64,000 bases of DNA. Origin: Tetracentron sinense (taxonomy: Eukaryota; Streptophyta; Magnoliopsida; Trochodendrales; Trochodendraceae). The translations under genes and the position numbers were made by a program. Shown here piece after piece: positions 45,772-57,703 of this stretch. Within the stretch, counting starts at the first letter, position 1; every line of letters begins with the position of its first letter. The notes under the pieces were generated by a model that ran no database searches, had not been told where the DNA came from, and saw nothing but the letters and a program-made list of their open reading frames with translations. The stretch covers positions 10,812,047 through 10,876,046 of the forward strand of contig CM026570.1 in assembly GCA_015143295.1 (NCBI GenBank). The letters run 5' to 3'.

Positions 45772-48106
45772 TGTCAGCACCCTATTTTTACACCCCTTAA
45801 CCGTGGTTAATTAATTTAGCCATGGTCCAAACCAAACCCTAGGTAAACCCTTAACCATAGGACTAAACCCTAGTTAAGACCCTAGTTAACCTAAGCTTAA
45901 CCCTAGGTAGTCCTAAACCCAAACCCTAGGTAGCCCTAGCCTAACCCTAATAAGCCCTAGGTATACCCAAGGCCCAAGCCCATTTGACCAAACTTATACC
46001 TAAACAACTCAATCAAACCCAATTACCTAATTTCATTACCCAACCCAAGTAGTCAAGCCCAAATATCCAATCACCCAATTGCCTAAGCCAAAGCCTATTT
46101 CCATAGCCCAAGCCCAAATGTCATAATCAAAATCCAATAATCATAACCCATGACCCATCTACTAATAACCCATGATTCATAAGACCTAATCCATATATCC
46201 ATATCCACCTACACTATATCCTACAACCCATACCCATATAACCCATAGTTCACTCAACCCACCAACTCTGTTACACCTCTCTTACACCAACCCATACCCA
46301 TATAACTCATAGTTCACTCAACCCACCAACTCTCTTACACCTCTCTTACACCCCTTATAATACTCAACCATCAACTCTCTTACAACACTCAATCTATCAA
46401 CTCACCTTACAACACTCAAGTCTTTACCCACTAGCTTCTTTTATCCCCCATGTAAAAGACACAACCCAACCTCTTAGTTTTCCTATAAATACCAATCCCT
46501 TAGCTCCTTAGATCCATCCCTGAAGACCCCTAGAAGGTTCCCACCCACTTGTGTTTCTCTTGAGTTTGAAGAAGGGAGAAGAAACTAAGGTTTAGAGTTT
46601 GGAAAGAATTCTAAGACTAAAAGCTTAGAGTTCTTCACTAACTCTCTTCCTTTGTGGATTCTAAAACCCTACCTCTTGGAGCATTGAAGGAGAATTCTTG
46701 GAGGAGTAGGCACTCCTTCTTTCATTTTCTCTTCTTTTTTATTTGGTTCTCTCTTCTTGATCTCTCATTTCTCAAGCATAGTTGGGCCTCTCTACACCAA
46801 TCTAATGGTGTAGAGGGACCCCATATCAAAGGCAAGGAGATGCTCCTTTTTTCTTTTCCTTTCCATGTACATATGTTCTTCTTTTTTATGTACCCACAAG
46901 TGTGAATATGGGTAGGCCCATAGAGAGTGGAAGCTAAAGCTATACCTCTTTTTTTTTATTTTGTTTTCTTTTGAGATTCTAGTCCTCTTTCTAGAATTTT
47001 TTGTGAAAGCTCATCCCCTCCCTAACATTCTTTAGAGCAACATTACATCATTAATAATGGTGTAAATGAACCACCTTAAAAGGGAGAGGATGAGTTTTCA
47101 TTTTCTTTCATTTCTTTATTTTTCCTTCATGTTCTATGTTGAATGGGTAGGTGATGGTTTAAAGACTTAAGATAAATGATGGTGTAAGGACTTAAAGAGG
47201 ACATTCTTAAAAATGTTTCATACTAAAGACAATGGTATTTGATCTATTATCAACATCAATCCAACAAAATAGGTGTTGGTAATAGACCATTTACTATTCA
47301 TAAGGCACATCCCTCTTTATGTCTTAAACTATAATCTTTTAGCCAAACTCTTGGACTAAATTTGACTTTAGTTAAGTTTGTCAAAACCTTACCTATATGA
47401 AAATTCAAAAACATGATAAAATCTCAAAATACCAAAAACATGATAAAATCTCAAAACACCAAAAACATTCAAATATAATCAAAATATAAAAAACATTCAA
47501 ATATCCCCAAAAATCTCAAAAAATATAAAAAATACAAAAAGACCAAAAAGAGACTTGTAGGACCTCCTTAGCTTTGGTTAGCTCATCTAACCATGGATAA
47601 ATACCCTCTAATTGCGGTTAGACTTAACACTTGTGCACTTGACCTCCCCGGTCAACTAAACCATAGCCTTCTAGGCTAGACCCTTTGACCATCTTATGCA
47701 CACACACACTCCCCCTAGCCTCGGCACGGGCTCATGTGCCAGAACTACGCTCGGTCTGATCTCACCATGTGAGTACGTAGGCAACTCAACTCGGGTTCGA
47801 CCCTAGCCATCTAGCTTTCTATTTTTCTTGGATTAGCACTCACTTAAAAACTTTGGACATTTTAATTAAACTTTGAGATTATAATTGGCTTAAGTTTAGG
47901 GAGTAGGTAACCGTTATAAGACAGGGGTCTTGGGGTGCCTAACACCTTCCTCAGGGCTTAATCGAACCACTTACCCTAACTTTGATTAGACCATTTGCCT
48001 TATCCAAGCAAACAAATACCCGGGACCTATCCCTAAGAATGAATAGGTGGCGACTCAAGTCAAAACATATAATTGTGAAAGTGGGTAGGAAGATCCCATG
48101 CTCACA
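45772..48106 (+). mobile_element. Solo LTR in the satellite, 2335 bp
   Basis: Begins tgtcagcaccctatttttac, ends gctcaca, flanked by the perfect TSD gggca (45767-45771, 48107-48111). It contains degenerate ccctaa-rich sequence, a 61-bp tandem duplication near 46230-46350, and near its end gggtgcctaacaccttcc shared with 49405-54435. No coding. Confidence 0.88.
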
Positions 48107-49738
48107 GGGCAAATGACCTCGGATTCACTCGAAACAAATTCCCACACTTAGGTTGTATTAAAATACACGTGTTTGAAGAAATGACATCGAAAACTGAGAC
48201 CCGGTAGGGATTTGATGGGCGGTTGTAGGTTTAAGCCAAACTATTCTTTAAAACTTGAAAATTCGGCTTACTCGGTGCCCAAATCGGGCAAACGACCTCG
48301 GATTCAGTCAAAACCACTTCATACACTTAGGTTGTGTTAAAATACACGCGTTAGAAGAAACGACATCGAAAACCGAGTCCCGATTATGATTTGATGGACG
48401 GTTGTAGGTTTAGGCTAAACTATTATTTAGAACTTGGAAATTCGGCCTACTCGGTGCCCAAATTCGGAAAACGACATTGGACTCACTAGAAACTAATTCT
48501 CACACTTAGGTTGTGCTAACATACACGTATTAGAAGAAACGATATCAAAAACCGAGGCCCGGTTAGGATTTGATGTAAGGTTGTAGATTTATGTCAAACT
48601 ATTCTTTAGAACTTGAGAATTCGGCCTACTCGGTCCCCAAATCGGGCAAACGACTTCGGATTCACTCGAAACTAATTCTCACACTTAGGTTGTTTTAAAA
48701 TACACGCGTTAGGAGAAATGACATCAAGAACAGTGGCCAAGTTAGGATTTGATGGGTGGTTGTAGGTTTAGGCCAAACTATTCTTTAGAACTTGAGAATT
48801 AGGCTACTTGGTGCCCAAATTGGGCAAACGATAATACATGCATTAGGATTTGATGGGCGGTTGTAGGTTTAGGCCAAACTATTTTTTAGGACTTGGGAAT
48901 TCGGCTTACTCGATCCCCAAATCGGGCAAACGACCTCGGATTCAGTCGAAACCAATTCTCACACTTAGGTTGTGTTAAAATACATACGTTAGAGGAAACG
49001 ACATCGAAAACCGAGACCTGATTAGGATTTGATGGGCGATAGTAGGTTTAGGCCAAACTATTCTTTAGAACTTGGGAATTCGGCCTACTTGGCCCCCAAA
49101 TTGGGCAAACGACATCGGATTCACTCGAAACCAATTCTCACACTTAGGTTGTGTTAAAATACATGTGTTAGAAGAAACGACATCGAGAATCGGGGTCCGG
49201 TTAGGATTTGATGGACGGTTGTAGGTTTAGGCCAAACTATTATTTAGAACTTAGGAATTCGGCCTACTCGATGCCCAAATTGGGAAAATGACCTCGGATT
49301 CAGTCGATCACAATTCCCACACATAGGTTGTGTTAAAATACTTGCGTTAGAAGAAACGACATCAAAAACCGTGGCTGGATTAGGATTTGATTGACGGTTG
49401 TAGGTGTAAGCACCCAATTTTTACACCATTTGTTAACTAGGGTTAAGACATTTAACCATAGTTAAATCCCCAACTTAAGTCCCTAACCCTAGGTTAAGCC
49501 CTAGCAAACCCTAGGTCCTAAACCCTAGCTAAAGCCTAGCCCTAGCCTAGCCCTAAACATAGCCTAGCCTAAGATTGGTCCAAGCCCTAGTAGGCCCTAG
49601 GCCCTTAGGGCTCAAGCCCTAAGACTTCCCAATACCCTCAAATTCGGGTTGGGCCCAAGCTGAGTGCCCAACAATTCAAAAAACCCCTCAACAGTGCACC
49701 TGCAGGCCTAGGCAGAGCCCAAAGGGCAAAATCCAGGG

Positions 49739-52700
49739 GTGTCGGCACTTAGATTGCCGACCCTCATTTTTTCAAAGAATTTGGGGTGTCGGTGATCCAA
49801 CTACCGACACCCTGGTTTTTTCCAGTTTGTAGCACGCCACCCACCTGCACCGCTCAGGCATGCCTGTGTAAGCCACTCCTCCATCTGCAGAACCACTCTC
49901 CGACCACTGTAGATCTCTCCTACCATCGTCTTAATCCCGGGTGTATCCCATTGAGGCTCCCCTATAAAAACCGAGCTCCCCTACAGTGGCAGGACACGCC
50001 TGAAGACCACTCCGAGGCCCTGCTCCAATCCAAACCCCTCCTTAGTGTCCTACGACCACCCTGCAAGCTCTCCAAGAGCTCCTAGCAGTCCCTGTGCAGC
50101 GCCGCCGCGAGCCACCACTCCACCACCAGTCTTGTAGAGACCCGAATCTTCTTCATATTTTTATTGCAAGTATTTGGGGTATTATAGTCCTGGTGATGTT
50201 TTAATGTTTATGTATTTATATCTAACTGGTGTAGTGTGATTAGGGCTTAATCAAACTTGTAACCAGATGGATGTCATATCAAACCCTGAACTTTAGGAAG
50301 CTCTAGTTTTGGCACCGTTTATTGGAATTGAGTGATTCTTAAACCTTTAGAAAGGTATTGGAACCCTCTTCGAGGTTCATGTTTAATGTTTTTCCATAAT
50401 TTTAGTCTAAGCTAAGTCAAAAGTGGGTTTTCCGATGTTTTGTCTGATGGAATTACAGATTAGTCAACTTTCGGGATAATTTGGTCCATAAATAAAGGGG
50501 AATTTGAAAATTCTAAAATACCAGAAATGTTCCTTTTCGAAAGAAAAATCCAACGCAAGTTGAATCGTCGAAATCCGATGATCGAGTCAAAAGTTATGGC
50601 CGAAACAGTTTAATAGGTCAAAAATCTGCAGAACACCGATCGCTAGAGATCGATCGGTTCACAACCGATCGCTCGGTCAGAAGTAGCGATCGATCGGTCC
50701 AAAACCGATCGATTAGTATTTATCGACTGGTCCAAAATTTTGTATGAGAAAAATTTCCAGAGAGTGTGTTTTTGACCGAGAGCTTGGTCAAGAGCACCGG
50801 TCGATCGGTAGGCTACCGATCGCTCTGTCATAACCACCGATCGCTCGGTCTTTCGTGTTTTTTTACAGAATTTCAGTAAGGGCTTTTTGATATTTTGGTC
50901 CTCAACCCTTGGGGCTATTAATAGAGATCCTATTTCGGGGTATTAGAATACTCTACCTATTTCTAACCTAATTTGGCAAAAAGGGAGAGAAAACCTAGGG
51001 TTTTGAGAGAGGGATTTCTTTGAGAAGAAGGAGATAACTTGGATTTTGCAAGGAGAGCTTGGAAAGCTTCCCTAAATCACCTAGGGAGCGTTTTGAATCC
51101 AAGGGAAGGATTCCTAAGGTCGATATACTATCCTAATCAACTCTATTTTAATGTTTTGTGAATGTTAATATGATATGAATGATAGAATAGAGATTAGATG
51201 CATTTTTCCCAAATTTTCTATGAAGTAAGCTAATTATGGATGAAAATGTGGATTAGAATGTGGATAGAATGTATGGAGGATGGGATTAATATGTGGATGT
51301 GAATGGTGAATGAATTGTATGGATGGATTATGGTTTGATGAATGCTTGAAAATGTAGAAGAGCAATGGATTCATATTACGCGTACTCAAGGTGTTCGTGA
51401 AAATGCTTGAGAGGATAAATGCTATTACACTCTTATGAAATGATGGTAAATTGATTATGAGTTGTGCTATGAATTATGATAAGATATGTATATGTGATTG
51501 TTTGATAAGTATGTCTAATTACTTGCATGGAAATTGGCAGTTGGGAAGGTAAGAACTTAGAGGAAAATCTTTCCAACCGGGAATTCTCTAACTATTTGGT
51601 ATGGGACAGTATAGTGGAGTTTCCATGGTGGGAGATCAGAATCTAAGCAATTACCAACTCGAATGTTAATTTCGATACTTAAGCACATATGCACGTGTAT
51701 GATAAGATAAGAGTCTCACAAGTCACACATGTGGACCACAAGCATGAGCATGGCATGCGTATGACATTCTGAATAAGCATAAGCATGACATGGTCCGTAT
51801 CTGCTAAGAATGGCATGTCAACCATTTGATTCTTAAGCATAGTCTGTATCCGCCAAGAACGGCATGCCACATCATTGTATGATCTGAATAAGTGCATAAG
51901 CAAAAGCATCTCACAAGCACGTGGTCTCATAAGAATAAGCAGCTCATAAGTGTATTGTCTTCTAAGTCTAAGATTCTCACAAGTACACGAGTCAAGGTGA
52001 TGATATGATGTATATGCACACACTTTCTTCCGTACTCTGATTATGTTATTATGCTATTGGATATGTTTGCACCTAAGTGCAGGTATATTATGTTGTTAGT
52101 TGGATTTTATATACACCGAGTACTTTTGTACTCAGCTGGACTTTTGTCTTGGTTTAGAGCAGGAATACATGGCGGAGCCGTGGATTGAGGAAGCTTACAT
52201 TGAGGAAGCAGGAGAAGGTGAGCCTTCCGAGGAAGGAGCCGGAGGGTTGGGTGTCTATACCTCTTAGTTTATGCTTTGTTTAGTTAAGAGAGTTTTGTAA
52301 TAGACTTTTAGAGGATGTTGCTCAACAGACTTTTATAGTTGTATTTTTCATACTTGTTGGTTTATACTGGGTTGTATATGTTGACCGTAGACTTGTACAG
52401 GTTGGTTATAGTTTATATATCGGAATTTTACTACTCTCATTTTTGGAGACTCGTGTAGTAAGCCTTGTATGCATGAATTTTAAGCAGGTTAAGGAAATGT
52501 GACGATTCCAAAGTCCTATTTTAGCCTTGTAGGATTTTGGGGTCGTTATAGGTCTCCACCACCTTCGGCAAGAGGAACAGCAGGGTAGGCCTTCCCCCTA
52601 TCCCTATTTAGTTTTTTTTATATATATCTTGTGAGCCCCTGGTCCTATCCAAGGGACTTTGTTCTGAGTTTGGCAGGTACACCCCAACGGGGGGGGGGGG

Positions 52701-53305
52701 ACTCTCCCACCTCCATAGGTGTGGGGATCCTCCCCGAGGGTTTACAACACTCTTGGGCACATCCCTAGTAGAGTTCTGGGGGTCCCTCTCAGCCTGAGGG
52801 AACCCCCGGTGCATTTTCCGTAGCATCCAACAGGGCGTATTAGAAAAAAAGAAAAAAAGAAAAACAGTGGTGTCGGCAATCTCAGTACCGACACCCTGGA
52901 CCACTCTGTTTCGAGGCCTATGGGGCCCACCTGGTAACCTTTTGGGACAAATCAAAGCTAGGGTTTTGTTCCCCTGGACCTCCTCTACACTTTACCTGAA
53001 GGAATCAAGTCCAAGAAATGAGCTTAATCAGGGGTTACACCCCTGTTTTTGCAAACTACCTAGGTGTCGGTAATTCCAGTACCGACACCCATCATTTTAT
53101 GTGACTGGCCAAACAGGCCACTTCAAACCACTGTGGAGCCCACACCAGGAATCCCTTGAGGCCCATACCAGGCCCATTGGCTTCCTCTCTCAGCCTTCTT
53201 CAAAACCATAAGCTGTGGGGCCCACAAATCCCCCCTAATTCAAGTTACAGGCCTTTAAAAATGGGAAAAAATCACTCCAACTGTCGGCAATCCCAGTGCC
53301 GACAG
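49739..53305. repeat. Five short hairpin cassettes in the solo LTR
   Basis: Near-identical 25-27-nt inverted repeats gtgtcgg…ccgacac with an 8-13-nt loop occur at 49739-49763 (imperfect), 49785-49812, 52869-52895, 53063-53089 and 53281-53305. The middle gap is the nested LTR. Confidence 0.85.
50133..52550 (+). mobile_element. Nested solo LTR (Gypsy-like), 2418 bp
   Basis: Begins tgtagagacccgaatcttc, ends ggggtcgttata; flanks agtct / ggtct are a TSD with one mismatch. A start in TGTAGMGACC and an end in GGGGTCGTTA fit the Tekay/Del-type LTR layout. A cluster of gatcgatcgg words lies at 50638-50850. Confidence 0.75.
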
Positions 53306-54204
53306 TCTGGATTTTTGATTTTTTGGGCCTTTTCAGTGGGCCCATAGCCCATGGGGGCCCCCCACAAACCCTGCCTTGACCCCTGGGACCCAGCCCGTGC
53401 CTACCCTTACCTTCCGTGGATTAACCACGGGTTAAACTAACCTCGGTTAGAATTTAACTAGGGTTAGCTTGCATAGCCCTTTTGAAAAAATCCCAAAAAA
53501 TCAAAAAATATTCTAAATTGACAGAATACAATTTTTGGGACCATTTCCACATCTTAACCATGGTTAAAGAGCTTAACCACGGTTAAACATCGGTAAAACC
53601 ACTGTTAAGCCCATTAAACCTTGGTAAAATTGGGATAAAACCCCTGAAATCAACAAGTCTACTTTAAGGACTATAAAACTGAACTTGGACCTTAAACCGT
53701 AGCCCTACCGGACCAATCCAAGCCCACCGGGCTTAACCTTAGGCCTACCGGGCCGATCCAAGCCTACCGGGCTTAACCTTAGGCCTACCGGGCTGATGTA
53801 AGCCTACCGGGCTTAACCCTGGCCTACCGGGCCACATCCCAGTCTACCGGACTTCCTCTCGGCCTATCGGGCCTAAGCCTATCGGGCTTCAACCCGGGCC
53901 TACCGGGCCCAGTCAACCCAACACTTGACCAACCCGGTCAACTCACCCCTAGTCTACCAGACTAGACCATAAGCCACCCTTGGTGCACACACAACACAAC
54001 TCTCAGCCTCGGCACGGGCTCATGTGCCAGAACTACGCTCGGTCTGATCTCACCCCAATGTAAGTACGTAGGCAGCTCAACTCGGGCCCGACCCTAGTTT
54101 AGCTTTCCCCTTCTTGGATTAGTATAAACTAAATCAACGGCATTTGATTAATACTTGACATTTAAATGACTTAAACCTAAGAAGTAGGGAACCGTCATAT
54201 GACG

Positions 54205-54265
54205 GAAGTGCCGGGGTGCCTAACACCTTCCTTGACGGAAGTGCCGGGGTGCCTAACACCTTCCC
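54205..54265 (+). repeat. 32-bp tandem duplication
   Basis: gacggaagtgccggggtgcc and the following taacaccttcc are present twice in the 3' part of the solo LTR. Confidence 0.88.
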
Positions 54266-56779
54266 CGGGCTTAACCGAACCGCTTACCCAGAACTCTAAG
54301 CAGATCAAGACCTTATCCATTATCATGGGACTTATCCCTACCGAATAAATAAGTGGCGACTCTAAACATAAAATCAATTGACCACATCGCCAGGACAACA
54401 ACCCTATGGACGCGGGACCGAAATCCTTGTTCACAGTAGGTTGAGGCCAAAATATTCTTTAGAACTTGGGAATTCGGCCTACTTGGTGCCCAAATCGGGC
54501 ACACGACCTCGGATTCACTCGAAACCAATTCCCATACTTACGTTGTATTAAAATACACGTGTTTAAAGAAACGACATTGAAAACCGAGACCCGGTTAGGA
54601 TTTAATAGGCGGTTGTAGGTTTAAACCAAACTATTCTTTAGAACTTGAGAATTCGGCCTACTCGGTGCCCAAATCAGGCAAACGACCTTGGATTCACTCG
54701 AAACTAATTCATACACTTAGGTTTTATTAAAATATACGAGTTAGAAGACACAATATCGAAAATTGAGACCCGATTAGGATTTGATGGGCGGTTGTAGATT
54801 TAGGCCAAACTATTCTTTAAAACTTAGGAATTCGGCCTATTCGGCCTCGAAATTGGGCAAACGATCTTGGATTCACTCGAAACCAATTCCTACACTTAGG
54901 TTGTGTTAAAATACATCGGTTAGAAGAAACGACATCGAAAACCGAGGCCCGGTTAGCATTTGATTTGATGGACGGTTGTAGGTTTAGGCTAAACTATTAT
55001 TTAGAACTTGGAAATTTGTCCTACTCGATGCCCAAATTTGGAAAACGACCTCGGATTCACTCGAAACTAATTCTCACACTTAAGTTGTGCTAACATACAC
55101 GCATTAGAAGAAACGACATCAAAAACTGAGGTCCGGTTAGGATTTGATGGGAGGTTGTAGATTTATGTCAAACTATTCTTTAGAACTTGAGAATTCGGCC
55201 TACTCGGTCCCGAAATCGGGCAAACGACCTCGGATTCACTCGAAACTAATTCTCACACTTAGGTTGTGTTAAAATACACGCGTTAGAAGAAATGACATCG
55301 AGAACCGTGGCCCGGTTAGGATTTGATGGGCAGTTGTAGGTTTGGGCCAAAGTATTCTTTAGAACTTGAGAATTAGGCTACTTGGTGCCCAAATCGGGCA
55401 AACAAAAATACATGCATTAGGATTTGATGGGCGGTTGTAGGTTTAGGCCACACTATTCTTTAGAACTTTAGAATTTGGCCTACTCGACCCCCAAATTGGG
55501 CAAGCGACCTCGGATTCACTCGAAACCAATTCCCACACTTAGGTTGTGTTAAAATACAAGTGTTAGAAGAAACGGCATCGAGAACCGAGACCTGGTTAGG
55601 ATTTGATGGACGGTTGTAGGTTTAGGCCAAACTATTATTTAGAACTTGGGAATTCGGCCTACTCAGTGCCCAAATTGGGAAACCGACCTCGGATTCACTT
55701 GAAACCAATTCCCATACATAGGTTGTGTTAAAATACTTGCGTTAGAAGAAATGACATCAAAAACCGTGACCCGGTTAGGATTTGATTGGCATTTTGTAGG
55801 TTTAGGACAAAATATTATTTAGAACTTGGGAATTCGACCTACTTGGTGCCCAAATCGGGCAAACGACCTCGGATTCACTCGAAACCAATTCCCACACTTA
55901 GGTTGGATTAAAATACATGTGTTTGAAGAAACGACATCGAAAACCGTGACCCAGTTAGGATTTGATGGGCGGTTGTAGGTTTAAGCCAAACTATTCTTTA
56001 GAACTTGAGAATTCGGCTACTTGGTGCCCAAATCGGGCAAACGAAAATACATGCGTTAGGATTTGATTGGCGGTTGTAGGTTTAAGCCAAACTATTCTTT
56101 AGAACTTGGGAATTCGGCCTACTCTGTCCCCAAATCAGGCAAACGACCTCGGATTCAGTCGAAAGCAATTCCCACACTTAGGTTGTGTTAAAATACACAC
56201 GTTAGAAGAAACGACATAAAAAACCGAGGTCTGGTTAGGATTTGATGGGCGGTTGTAGGTTTAGGCCAAACTATTCTTTAGAACTTGGGAATTCGACATA
56301 CTCGCCCCCCAAATTGGGCAAACGACCTTGGATTCACTCGAAACCAATTTCTACACTTAGGTTGTGTTAAAATACATTTGTTAGAAGAAACGGCATCGAG
56401 AACCAAGGCCCGATTAGGATTTGATGAACGGTTGTAGGTTTAGGCCAAACTATTATTTAGAACTTGGGAATTCGGCCTACTCGGTGCCCAAATTGGGAAA
56501 ACGACATCGGATTCACTCGAAACCAATTTCCACACTTAGGTTGTGTTAAAATACATGTGTTAGAAGAAACGGCATCGAAAACCGAGGCTCGGTTAGGATT
56601 TGATGGGCGGTTGTAGGTTTAGGCCAAACTATTCTTTAGAACTTGGGAATTCGGTCTACTTGGTTCCCAAATCGGGCAAATGACCTTAGATTCACTCGAA
56701 ACCAATTCCCATACTTAGGTGGTGTTAAAATACACGCGTTAGAAGAAACGACATCGAAAATCGAGACCTAGTTTGGATT

Positions 56780-57688
56780 TGGTGTGGTGTTCGGTTAGTG
56801 ATGAGTTTGCATGTTAGTGACTGAACCTTGTTTTTTTTTTCTTTGCAAATTAATTTATTATGAAATCTGTAAATTTTATCATTTCAATATTCTAATAAAT
56901 AATTTTATTTTATTATCTTTGTAGGAGGGAGCCGACAGCACATCCCTGTTGAGTTTTAGTGCCGCGGGAGGGAACCAGCGAGATGAAGATAGTTAGACTT
57001 ACCATTTTTTAACACTTTTTTATGGACATGTTTATTATTTCATTATGATGGGAACGTGTAATTGGATGTATTTATTTTATACTGATTGTGGATTTCCAGG
57101 TAGAAAATTTATTTTATATATAATGTATTTTACATTATGGGCACGGTTTTGTTTATTTTATATTGTTGACAAGTACAAAACAGGTGTATTTTTTTTAAAA
57201 TTTTTGACATGAATCTTTTATATTGTTGATAGGTATAAAACAGGTAAAAAAAAATCTTTGTTAAAAAATAATTTTATTTTTTTATTTGATTTCTATCCGC
57301 GGCGTTTGGGAAACGCTGTAATTAACATCCGTCTCTATGACGGCGTTTAGGAAACGCCGTCATAGACTATACCTATAACGACATTTAATAAACGCTGTGG
57401 AAGATATGTTATATAACGGCATTTCTAAAACGCTGTTATAGGTGACTCTATTACGGCATTTGTAAAACGCCGTGGACGATATGTTCTGTAACGACATTTT
57501 CAAAATGCCGTAATAGAGTCATGTATAACGGCGTTTTAGAAATGCCGTGAAGATAGATGCCGTCTTTACCTTCCCCTACATGACCAATAACGGTGTTTGG
57601 TTTGAAATGCCGTTGTTACCTATAATGGCATTTTTGGGTTTTTAATGGTGATTTTGAAACGCCGTTAAAAGTCTTAAATTTTGTAGTG
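56780..57688. mobile_element. CACTA-type transposon end with subterminal repeats
   Basis: The sequence ends aaattttgtagtg (57676-57688), the inverse of a CACTACAAAATTT terminus. The 360 bp before it hold about ten copies, in both orientations, of acggcgtttnnraaacgccgt-like inverted words (57298-57662), typical of En/Spm subterminal regions. No transposase is visible and the other terminus was not found. Confidence 0.7.
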
Positions 57689-57703
57689 AGTTTTAAAAGA
57701 AAT

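Larger units (their letters stand above)
49405..54435 (+). mobile_element. Solo LTR in the satellite with a nested solo LTR
   Basis: Begins tgtaagcacccaatttttac, ends cttgttcaca; perfect TSD gtagg (49400-49404, 54436-54440). It shares start and end words with 45772-48106 (ctcggcacgggctcatgtgc; gggtgcctaacaccttcc), so it is the same family. It is about 2.6 kb without the nested LTR (50133-52550). It carries hairpin cassettes and an array of cctaccgggc units (53700-53910). Confidence 0.88.
43670..56775 (+). repeat. Satellite array, ~179-bp monomer, higher-order organised
   Basis: About 31 full monomers and four shortened ones in three blocks (43670-45771, 48107-49404, 54436-56775) split by LTR insertions. 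Each monomer reads gattcactcgaaaccaattc, taggttgtgttaaaatacac, gacatcgaaaaccgaggccc, ggttaggatttgatgggcgg and aactattctttagaacttgg in order. Spacing of successive gattcactcg words is 178-183 bp. Variant monomers recur every ~1.36 kb after removing the insertions. Non-coding: short open frames are chance. Confidence 0.93.

Noticed and set aside
45800..45960. ccctaa-rich stretches resembling telomeric repeats (also 49440-49610)
   Set aside because: Units are irregular, mixed with cctagg words, and lie inside solo LTRs bounded by TSDs; not an interstitial telomere.
52608..53347. Several 60-115-residue open frames in 52608-53347
   Set aside because: They lie in the 3' part of a solo LTR over C-rich sequence and hairpin cassettes, with no recognisable domain.
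43670..56775. Regularly spaced repeats that might suggest a CRISPR array
   Set aside because: The whole ~179-bp unit repeats without unique spacers, in a plant genome: satellite DNA.
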